Positions 50,601-62,600 of a DNA stretch of 64,000 nucleotides are shown here, piece after piece (the first letter of the stretch is position 1; each line of letters opens with the position of its first letter). Both the position numbers and the translations under genes were made by a program. The stretch comes from Zelopaecilomyces penicillatus (taxonomy: Eukaryota > Ascomycota > Sordariomycetes > Hypocreales > Pseudodiploosporaceae). Below the pieces are notes generated by a model. That model saw only the letters and a list, made by a program, of their open reading frames with translations. It did no database searches and had not been told where the DNA came from. The stretch spans positions 806,001 to 870,000 of the forward strand of contig VCCP01000008.1 of assembly GCA_005765155.1 (NCBI GenBank), written 5' to 3'.

Positions 50601-53600
50601 ACCACCTTATTGAGATTGGTGTTCAAAAGCACGAGCTTATCCAAGTGTGCTTCGATAAGTCGTGCTGGTACGTTGTGAGCATCCTCGCCATCAACAAAGT
50701 GGGTGCTACATGGGTTCCGATGGATCCTTCTCACCCCAAGCAACGCCTGCAACAGATTGTCTCCCAAACCAAAGCCAAGATTGCCTTGACTTCTGTCTCC
50801 AACGCCAGCCTATGCCGCGAACTTGTTGACACCGTCATTGCGATTTCTGCTGGTTTGGATGCAGAGCTGTCTGCTCAGCAACCTCAATCCCCAGATGCTC
50901 TTCCCGAAGTCTCCTCCGCCACAGCTGCGTTTGTCCTTTTTACCTCTGGTAGCACAGGAGTACCCAAGGGTGTCGTTTTGGAGCACGAATCTGTCTGTAT
51001 CAGTCAGACAGCCATTACCAAGCGATTTGGTATCAGACCCTCTGTCCGCATGCTACAGTTTGCCTCATTCGTATTCGATTTGTCGGTTGGTGAGATCTAT
51101 GGCTCGTTGATTTCAGGAGCCTGTGTTTGTATTCCATCAGACAACGAACGTTTGACAAATCTTCCCAAGTTTATAAGCGAATCAAAAGCCAACGGGGCGT
51201 ACTTCACACCCTCGTTCGCCCGAACCTTGGACCCCGAAACTGTTCCAACCATGGAATTTATGGTCCTTGCAGGTGAAGCTATTCCTCGTGATGTCCTTGA
51301 TACCTGGTTTGGCAGGGTTCGCCTCTTCAACGGCTGGGGACCGGCCGAGTCTTGTGTATACAGCGCCATTCACCAGTGGAAGTCTAAAGATGAATCGCCT
51401 CTTACGATTGGTAGGCCAGTCGGCGGCTTCTGCTGGATTGTAGATCCCGAAAATCCAGCGAAGCTTGCTCCAATCGGTACCCTGGGTGAAATTATGATCC
51501 AGGGCCCAACTCTTCTCCGCGAATATCTAGCCGACTCTACACGCACGGAGGCAGGTATGCTCACTTCCTTGCCGGATTGGGCTCCCTTCCGCGAACTGAA
51601 GAATTGGAACCGATTTTATAAGTCTGGTGATCTCGCCTCATACAATGCGGATGGTACTATTGAGTTTTCTAGCCGAAAGGATAGTCAAGTCAAGATCCGC
51701 GGTCTCCGAGTTGAACTTGGTGAAGTGGAACATCATGTGCGAGAAGCGTCAAAGAGCATTCGTCAAGTTTCAGTTGACCTCGCCCAATCTGCCTCAGGAG
51801 CTACTACCCTGGTAGCATATGTCTGTTACAATGATGTTACACGCACAGGCGTCACTTCAGATAACGCTGATGGTTTGATCTTGCCGCTCACTCCAGAACT
51901 CGAGACCGCGTTCTCCGCGATTGTGAGCCAGCTTAATGTGAATCTGCCTCGCTACATGATTCCTACAGTCTTTGTCCCTTGCGGCTTTATGCCACTCATC
52001 ACCTCTGCAAAGACGGATGTCAAGGCACTCCGCCTTGCCTACTCCAAGCTTGACAAGGCCGATATCTCAAAGTATTCGCTTCTAGGTCGACACAAACGTG
52101 CGCCTGAGACGGAAATGGAACGCAGCATCCAAGCACTCTGGGCAGACCTCCTTAAGATACCTGCAGAGTCTATTGGACTTGACGACAGCTTCTTGAGAAT
52201 TGGCGGTGACTCTATTGCAGCCATCCATTTCGTTACCATGGCTCGTGAAGCTGGCTTCTCCATCGCCGTCAAGGACATTTTCGACGATCCTCGTTTGTTT
52301 GTTGTGGCTACCAAAGCAACCAAGACTGAAGGTGATGGCGACTCAGTCACCACTCTTGAGCCTTTCAGCCTGCTCACTTCGACATCACAAGACTGGGCAC
52401 TTGGAAAAGAACTACGAGAGCAGTGTCACTTGTCCAGCGAGGAAGAGGTTGTGGATGCCTTCCCCTGCACATCGCTCCAGGAGGGATTGATGGCTCTCGC
52501 CGTTACCAAGCCAGGATCTTACATCGCCAAGAATATCTTCAAGATCCCCAGTCATGTCGATCTCAACCGCTTCAAGTCTTCTTGGGAGCAGACTACTGAT
52601 GTCTGCAGCAGCTTGCGCACGCGCATTGCCCTTCTCGGAGCCTCTGCCATCCAGGTTGTTGTTAAGGGAGGCTTTGAATGGGAGGCATCTACTACTGTAG
52701 ATGTTCAGACTTACATGACCACTCTGAATAACATGCAGATGGCATACGGAGCGCGACTTTGCCGTGCTGCTGTTGTTCAGGATTCAGCTGGCCAGAATTA
52801 CTTCATCACCATGATGCACCATACCATCTTCGATGGTTGGACTTTGTCCCTGATCATGAATGTCTTCCACTCCATCTATTTCGGCACAGCCAGCCCTGAG
52901 CTACAGTCATACTCAACCTTTGTCCAATACTCCCTGAAATTGAACAATGATGAATCATCCGACTACTGGCGATCTATGCTGACTGGTGCTCAACGCGCTT
53001 CATTCCCACCACCCAAGTCCAGCAAGTCTCGCAATGCTACCCGCTTGCTGGAGCGTTCCATCCAATTTGGAAAGTCCCTCGACACTTCCATCACCAAAGC
53101 TACCATTCTACAGGCTGCTTGGGCAATCTTGCTTGGACGCTACTGTGATAGCAGCGATGTTACTTTCGGAGTGACTCTCTCTGGTCGTAACGCCCCCGTG
53201 GCTGGCATGGAGCGGGTTACCGGTCTTGTTGTAGCAACAGTCCCATTCCGAGTCCGTATTGAGAGTGATCAATCCAAGACTGAATTGCTCCGCTCAATTC
53301 AGTCTCAATCATCTGAAATGGTTGCCTACGAGCAGTTTGGTCTGCAGAACATCTCCAGACTCGGCGCTGACATGAAGGAAGCCAGTGACTTTACCAGTTT
53401 GTTGACTATCCAGCCCAAGGCATATACTAATGGCGACTCGCTGGATCAGTCTCTTATTGTGGCGGACAGAGAAGAGCAGCTCATGTCTATCCAAGCCATG
53501 AGAGACTATTTCTCTTATCCTCTTGCAATCCAATGTCATCTAGGTGATGAATCCGTTGAGCTCTCAATGATCTACGACGGTGACACCTTGTCTGAGCCCC

Positions 53601-56600
53601 AATTGATTGCTTTGACCAAGCAGTTTGATCACATCATCCAGCAGCTCCAAGATGAGAACATCACCGACATCCAGTCAATCTCAGTTGCTGGATCTTGGGA
53701 CCTTGAGCAGGCTGTTGAATGGAATCAGAACAAGATTGAGCTGGAGGAAGCCTGCATTCACGACATGATTTCTGAACAGGCAATTCGCGCCCCCAACAAT
53801 GAAGCTATCTTCTCCACGGATGTTAGCATGACCTACGCTACCCTGGACAAGTATTCCGATGTTGTTGCTCGCCATCTTACCAAGCTTGGTGTCAAGCCAG
53901 AGACTATTGTACCCTTCTGCTTTGAGAAATCTGCTTGGGCCGTTGTGGCCATTGTTGGTATTCTCAAGGCCGGTGGTGCGTTTATGCCTCTCGATCCCGA
54001 ACACCCTGTATCTCGTAGCTCCGAGCTCGTACAGGAAGTCGGTGCTCGAGTCATCATTGCCTCATCTGCTGCCGCGCCTGTCTGCCGGGAGATTGCAGAC
54101 AGCGTTATCGAGCTTTCTGCTGCCTCAATCTCTGCACTCTGCGAGTCAGACCCTACCGACTGCCAACTTATCAAGGCTACTCCCAAGAATGCTGCTTACG
54201 TCCTCTTCACCTCTGGTTCCACTGGTAAGCCCAAGGGTATCGTGATGGAACACTCTGGTCTCTGCACCAGCACAAAGGGTCAAGGCAACTTCTTCCAGCT
54301 TGATTCAGAGACTCGCGCCCTACAGTTCTCCAACTACATCTTCGATGGAAGTCTTGGAGAGATTCTTACCCCTCTTGCCTTTGGTGGAACTGTCTGCGTG
54401 CCCAATAACACTGAGCGTCTGCAGAACATCCCCTTCTTCATCGCCAAGGCACGCGTCAATACTGCTATGCTTACGCCATCCTTTGTACGCACCTTTAGCC
54501 CCGATAGAGTCCCGACACTCAAGAAACTCATCCTCGGAGGTGAAGCTGCGGGCAAGGATATGCTCGAGATGTGGCATCATCACGTCACTCTTATCAACGG
54601 TTACGGACCTGCAGAGGCATGTAATTACTGTGCCACTCACGTCTTCAAGTCTAGCAATGAATCACCCAGCACTATTGGCCAAGGTTTCAACAGTGCCTGC
54701 TGGATTGTCGAGCCTGATAATCACAACCAACTCACCCCTATTGGATGCACGGGTGAATTGCTTGTTCAAGGTTATGCCCTTGGACGTGGTTACATCAATG
54801 AGCCGGAGAAGACCAAGGCCTCTTTCATCGACAATGTGGACTGGCTGTCTGCTGATCTCATTGATGGACCTCGCAAGTTCTACAAGACCGGTGATTTGGT
54901 TCGCTATAACAGCAACGGCGATATGGAGTATCTTGGACGAAAGGATACCCAAATCAAGCTGCGTGGCCAGCGTATCGAACTCGGCGAGATCGAATACCAA
55001 CTTAAGCGCCAGCTTGAGTCCGCTGAGCACGTTGCTGTTGATGTTGTCGAACGCGAAACGGGCAAGTCTCTGGTTGCTTTTGTCTCGTTCCTCAACAAAC
55101 AACCTACCCTGAACGGCGACAGTACCGAAACGTCTGAGAATATCATCATGGATGAAAGCACCCATGAGTTGCTTGCTACAGCTATGGGCAAGCTAAAGAG
55201 CGTTCTTCCTGCCTTTATGATGCCATCTCTCATCTTGCCCCTTCACAAAATGCCATTCATCACCTCGATGAAGGTCAACAGGCGAAGCCTTCGCACTCTT
55301 GCCTCTGGCCTCTCTTCAGAGCATCTGTCTAGCTTCGCTCTGGACAAGGTAGAGAAGGTTGCTCCCACTACCGAGATGGAGCTTACGCTTCGCGATCTGT
55401 GGGCTCAAGTCTTGAAGATTGATGCAAGCCAAATCAGCAAATATGACAACTTCCTGCAGATTGGTGGTGATTCCATTACTGCCATCTATCTTTCTAACCT
55501 GGCGCAAGAGGAAGGTATCCTGCTCCCCATTGCCACAATCTTTGACGATTCCAGCCTCTGTGCCATGGCAGCTTCTCTGTCTATCGGAGAATTCGAAAGT
55601 TTCGAGGCCGAACCATTCAGCCTGCTGCCCCAAGAAAAGGTTGAAAGCATCAAGGACTCTGTTCGCCAGCAGTGCAGCCTGGATAGCCATCATGAAATTG
55701 AGGACATCTATCCCTGTACTGCCTTGCAGGCTGGTCTTATGGCCTTGGCTGTTAAGCAGCCTGGTTCTTACATTGCCAAGTACTCTTACAGACTGCCTCA
55801 AAACGTCGATGTCAAGCATTTCCAGGCTGCTTGGGAGGAGACTGCAGTTCTTTGCGCTAACCTGCGCACTCGACTGATCATGGATGGTGGCAACTCCATC
55901 CAGACTGTAGTGTCTAACGATGTATCCTGGGATAATGTAAAGGGTACCACCCTGAACGCTTACATGAAGAAGGCCCAAACCATCGAGATGGCCTATGGAG
56001 CTCGCCTCTGCCGATATGCCTTGATTCAGGAAGCCAGTGCCAACTACTTCGTTCTCTCTATCCACCACGCTGTTTTCGATGGTTGGTCGATGAGAATCAT
56101 TATGGAGACCTTGCAATCTGTCTACCACCAGTCTGGAACTCCTACTGTTCAGCCGTACGCGGGCTTCATCAAGTACGTCACTGGCATTGACGAGGATGTT
56201 GCCAAAAACTACTGGAATGTCCAGCTCTCTGGTGCTCAGAAAGCAACATTCCCCCCTGTTAAGCAACAGACTGAGTCCTCCAAGTCTGTTGTTACTCGCA
56301 CTTTGAAGAAGAGCCTTGAGTTCCCAAATTCAGGCAAGACTGCCATCACTAAGTCCTCAGTTCTTCGGGCTGCTTGGGCTATTATTCTTGCTCGCTACTG
56401 TGATACGCAGGATGTCTGCTTTGGTGCAACCATCTCTGGTAGACAGGCCACAGTCCCAGGCCTGACTGAGATGGCCGGCCCCGCTGTTGCCACTGTTCCA
56501 GTGAGAGTTCGTCTGGATCTCAACCAACGAGTTGCGGACTTCCTCCAGGACGTTCAGGGTCAAGCCTCAGGTATGATTGCCTATGAGCAATTTGGTCTCC

Positions 56601-59600
56601 AGAATATCTCCAAACTCGGCCCAAGCGCCAGGGAGGCCTGTGACTTCTCCAGTTTGATGGTTGTGCAACCTATCAACCACCTCACCTCGTCAGACGAAGA
56701 CGCCACAGCCATCCTGACTAGCACTGGCGAAGAGGATAACCTTGAAAAGGATGTTCTCCAGAACTACTTCAGTTACCCCCTTGTTGTGCAGGGCTTGCTG
56801 TATGAGGACAACAAAGTGGATCTTCTTCTCATCTACGACTCCAGCATTCTCAAAGAGTCACAACTCGTTGCACTCTCTCATCAGTTCCAGCATGTTACTG
56901 AACAGCTCCTTACTGGCGCTGAGCAGGCTGTTGGCTCAATCTCTGTTGCCGGTTCCTGGGACTTGGAGCAAGGATACCTCGCCAACCCTGAGACACCTGA
57001 AATCGTGGACTCGTGTGTTCATGAACTCATTGAGAACCAGGCCAAGCAGCGTCCCGATGCTGTTGCCATCAAATCTTGGGATCGCGAGTTCACTTATAGC
57101 GAGCTGAACCTTGCTGCTAACCGACTTGCCCATTACCTGAAAGACTCTTGCAATGTCACAGCAGGCGATCTCGTTCATATCTGCTTTGAGAAGTCTGCCT
57201 GGTATTTCGTTGCTATTCTTGCAATCAATAAGGCTGGTGGTGCTTGGGTCCCGCTTGATCCATCTCACCCTGCACAGCGTAAACAGCAGATTGTGACCCA
57301 GACCCAGGCCAGGCTTGCTCTCGTTTCCCCGGGCAATGCTGAAGACTGTGCTGCTCTGGGCTTACAGACGCTTGAGGTGACTGCATCATTCGACAAGCAG
57401 TTGATTGAGGAGAATGTGCCCTCAAAGTCCGGTCCAGTTACTGATGTGTCCACACGCCACGCAGTCTATGTTCTCTTCACATCTGGATCCACTGGTGTTC
57501 CCAAGGGCTTCGTTATGGAACACGGCTCTGTAAGCACCAGTGCCACAGCCATTGTTAAACGCCTTGGCCTCACATCGGATGTCCGTATGCTTCAATTCGC
57601 CGCCTTTGTATTCGATCTGTCTATTGGTGAGATTCTGGGTCCTCTGATTTCTGGTGCCTGCCTCTGCATCCCATCAGAGCACACTAGAATGAACGGATTA
57701 ACTGAATACATCCGCGACACAAACATTAACTGGGCTTACCTTACTCCCTCATTCGCCAGAACCATCAAGCCCGAGGATGTACCCAGCTTGGAGCTCTTGC
57801 TGTTTGCTGGTGAAGCTGTTGGCCGAGATGTGTTTGAAACCTGGTTTGGCAAGGTCCGTCTTATCAACGGTTGGGGTCCTGCTGAAACTTGTTGCTTCAG
57901 CACCCTTCATGAGTGGCAATCCGCAGATGAATCCCCTCTCACTGTTGGTCGCCCTGTAGGAGGCTTCTGCTGGATCGTGGATCCCGAAGATCCTCACAAG
58001 CTTGCACCCACCGGCACCCTTGGTGAGGTTGTCATCCAGGGCCCGACTATCCTTCGTGAGTATCTTGCCGACCCTCAAAAGACGAGCTCTTCCACTGTCA
58101 CATCTCTTCCGGAGTGGGCTCCTCGCCGCACATCTCAGCACTGGAACCGGTTCTACAAATCTGGAGATTTGTGCTCGTACAATTCCGACGGCACTATTGA
58201 ATTCTCTACCCGTAAGGACACTCAAATCAAGATTCGTGGTCTGCGAGTCGAGCTCAGTGAAATCGAGTATCACATCCAGGTTGCTCTCGACACTGTTCGC
58301 CAAGTTGCTGTTGATGTGTTCAACGGAGAGAACGGTACTAACCTCGTCGCTTACCTCTGCTTTAATGACGAGACCCGCACAACTGGTACTTCTCAACCTG
58401 GAGCCGGCAACGGCCCCTTTGAATCCATTGATGAAGATCTCCAGCTTCGCCTCATGGCCGTTGTTGGTCAACTAAACATCGCCCTCCCTCGCTACATGAT
58501 CCCAACCTTCTTCATTCCATGTGCCTACATGCCTTCAATTACGTCTACCAAGCTTGACCGAAACGAATTGAAGCGCCGCACTGCTACCTTGAGCCGAGAG
58601 GACCTCTCCAAGTACTCTCTCTCCAGCACTGATAAGCGTAATCCTGAGACTGTTATGGAGAAGCGCCTCCAGCAGGTTTGGGCTGATGTTCTGTCACTCC
58701 CTCTCAGCGATATTGGCCTTGACGATAGCTTCTTGGGCTTGGGCGGTGACTCTATCACTGCCATCTATCTTGTCAATACTGCTCGCGATGCCGGTATTTC
58801 CATCAGTGTCAAGAACATCTTTGACGATCCTCGACTGTGTGCCTTGGCACAACAGGCTCAAGAAATGGACTCCATCAGCCAAGAGGCACTCCATATTGAA
58901 CCCTATAGCCTTCTTGACGAGGATGTTCAGGAATTTGCTGTTGGAGATGAAGTTCGCGACATCTGCCAACTGGAAGCTGGACAGGTTGTTGAGGATGCTT
59001 TGCCTTGCACCAAGCTCCAGGAAGGTCTCATGGCCTTGTCTGTTAAGCAGCGTGGTTCGTACATGGCCAAATACGTCTATCGACTCCCTAAATACATCGA
59101 TATTGCCCGCTTCAAGGCTGCTTGGGAGAAGACTGTTGCCCTCTGTGATAACTTGCGAACTCGAATCGTCCTACTCGAGAGCGGCACCGCCATCCAAGTC
59201 ATTGTGACGGATGAGGTCAAGTGGGCAACTCAGCCTCAACAGCTCGCTTCGACCATTGCCGCCATCCAGGGCGTTGAGATGACTTACGGATCTCCGCTCT
59301 CACAGGCCGCACTGGCTCAGAACGAAGATGGTGATAACTTCCTTGTCTGGTCTATCCACCACGCCATCTTTGACGGTTGGACCATGCGAATCATGCTTGA
59401 GATTCTCTACAATGCCTATGGCGGTCTTGAAGTCTCGGCTCCCGCGTCATATGCTCATTTCATCAAATTCACCTTGGATATGAGCAACGACAATGCTGCG
59501 GATTACTGGAGAACCCAGCTTCAACACGCACCCAAGGCTTCATTCCCCTCACTACCAGTTACTGGTGCGCCTTCTGGCATAACTCGCATCTTCGAGAAGT

Positions 59601-62600
59601 CAATCACTCTTCCCGAGTCATCCAGCTCCGCCATTACAAAGGCCACCATTCTTCGTGCTGCCTGGGCCATTGTCCTCGCCCGCTATTGCAGCAGTGATGA
59701 TGTCTGCTTCGGTACCACCGTTTCAGGTCGCCAGGCCAATGTCCCAGGCCTGACTGAGATGGTTGGTCCCTCAGTAGCCACTGTTCCAGTTCGGGTTCTC
59801 CTCAAGAAGGAACAGACTGCGTCTGACTTCTTGCACGAGATCCAAACCCAGGCTTCAGACATGATTGCCTATGAGCAATATGGTCTGCAGAATATCTCCA
59901 AACTGGGCGCTGACTTCAAGGAGACCTGCGACTTTACCAGTCTGCTAGTTGTTCAACCTCTTCAGCATCTGGCTAACGAGGAGAGCTCCGATGCAGTACT
60001 GGTTCCTGCCGATGCTGACTTGAGCGGCCAGGCCGACAGTATGCAAGGCTACTTCAGTTACCCACTGATCATCCAAGGCCACATCCATGATACTGGCGCC
60101 AACTTGGTTCTGATCTACAACTCGGCTGTTTTATCTGAGGTCCAGGTCTCAGCCTTGTCCCAGCACTTCAACCACGTTGTTCAGCAGCTTGTCACCAACA
60201 ACAAGATCTCTCTTGGTGAACTCTCAGTATCAAGCGAATGGGACATTCAAAAGGCTATCGAGTTCAACTACGAAGCACCAGAAGTTGTCGAGCAGTGTGT
60301 TCACAAGGTTATTGCCAACGTTGCCTCTCGCCAGCCCAATTCTGAAGCCATTTCTGCATGGGATGCCACGTTTACTTACAGCGAGCTCATTGGCGCTGTA
60401 AACAGACTTGCCAACTATCTGGTTGAGGAGTATCAAGTTTCCACTGGTCAGGTTGTTCACGTGTGCTTTGAGAAGTCGGCCTGGTTCGTCATCTCAGTCC
60501 TGGCCATCAACACAGCAGGTGCTACTTGGTCACCCCTTGACCCAGCCCATCCTCCCCAGCGACATCAGCAAATCACCAGCCAGACCAATGCTACGCTGGC
60601 ATTGACAAGCCCTACAAACGCCAACAAGTGCATCGATCTTGTGGCTGATGTTCTTGAGGTTACCCTAGAGCTTGATGCCAAGCTGTCGCAAAACACCAAG
60701 TGGACTGCCAATGGCCCCTCAACCACAGTCACTTCAAATGACACAGCTTATATCCTGTTTACTTCTGGTAGTACTGGTGTGCCAAAGGGTGTCGTGATTC
60801 CCCATGTTGCTGTATGCACCAGTCAGACGGCATTAGCCAAGAGACTTGGCTTAACTGCTAAGGATCGTATGATGCAGTTCTCATCCTACGTGTTCGATGC
60901 CACCATTTTGGAAATTGTAGCTTCTCTAATTACTGGTGCTTGCATCTGCATCCCTTCTTGGGACATGCAGATGAACGCGTTGGCCAAATTCATCCAAGAG
61001 TGGCGTGTTACCTCTTGTTTCCTCACCCCAACCATGGCTCGTACCCTGCAGCCTCAAGATGTTCCATCTTTGAAACTTATAGTTATTGGTGGTGAGGCGC
61101 CAAGCCGCGTGGATCTAGAGCTCTGGTTCGGCAAGGTCAGATTATTCAATGGATGGGGACCTACTGAGACTACTGTTATTGCCGCTACTCACCCATGGAC
61201 AGCCATTGACGAATCACCAACCATCATCGGTCGCTCAGTTGGTGGTTACTGTTGGATCGTTGACCCTGCTGACCCTAGCCGTCTAGCCCCCATTGGGACG
61301 GTCGGTGAGATTGTGATTCAAGGCCCCAATCTGCTTGAGCATTATCTCCACGATGCCGAAAAGACCAAGTCTGCCATCATCACGCCAGTGCCTAAATGGG
61401 CTCCCCACAACGAGTCTCCCTTGTGGAATCGTTTCTATCTCACTGGTGATTTGGGATGCTATACTGAGAATGGCCTCGTCCAATACACTGGCCGTAAGGA
61501 TACCCAGGTCAAGATCCGTGGTCTGCGTGTCGAACTTGGAGAAATCGAGCACCACATCCAACACAACCTTGCTGGTGTTCACCAGGTTGCAGTGGAAGTC
61601 TTGAAGACAGAAGCAGCCTCTATCTTGGTCGCATTCATCTGCTTCAATGACGATACCCAGTTGGGTGCATCCGACGATGTTTTCCTGTCCCTCGAGGGTG
61701 AACTGCAATCTGCGATTGGTAATTTGATCGGCAAGCTCAACGTTATCATCCCGAGATACATGGTCCCTACTGCTTTCATCCCATGCAAGTACATGCCTAC
61801 GCTCATTTCTTCTAAGCTGGATCGTAAGACACTTAGACAATGTGCTGCGGATCTTGATATCGAGCGAATGTCCAAGTATTCACTTATCCACGAGACTAAA
61901 GAAGCACCAAAGACCGAGATGGAAACCCGCCTTCAGGCTCTCTGGGCTCAAATCCTCCATATCCCCGCTCAGTCAATTGGTCGTGATGACAGTTTCCTCC
62001 AGATTGGTGGAGATTCCGTTGCTGCTATCCGCCTCGTCTCAGCAGCCCGTGATGTCGGCATCAAACTAAGCGTTTCTGACATCTTTGACGATCCCCGTCT
62101 GCTTGCCTTGGCCGAGACAGCCGTCGAGGAGAGCGAAAAAGGTATGCTTTCCGAGCCCATTGAGCCATTCAGCCTTTTGGAACCTTCCACTCGCGATACC
62201 TTGCTCAACAGCAACTCCCAACAACAAGAGTATGGTCTTCCTTACGGTAAGATGATTGAAGATGCCTACCCTTGCACAGGTTTCCAAGAAGGTCTCATGG
62301 CGCTGGCTGTTAAGGAGCCAGGATCGTATGTTGCCAGGTTCCTTTACCGCCTTGGTTCCAATGTCGACGTCGACCACTTCAAGGCAGCCTGGGAGCAAAC
62401 GGTTACCCTATGCAGCAACCTGCGTACCAGAATTGTCATGGTTGATGGCGTTTCTGTTCAAGTCATTACAGAACAAGACATCGCTTGGCACCCTACAAGC
62501 GAGGTTCAAGAGATCGAGGTCGGCTCGTATATGCGCACTCTCGCGAACTTCGAGATGACGTACGGCTCAAGCCTATCTCGCTATGCTCTCATCCGCGATA

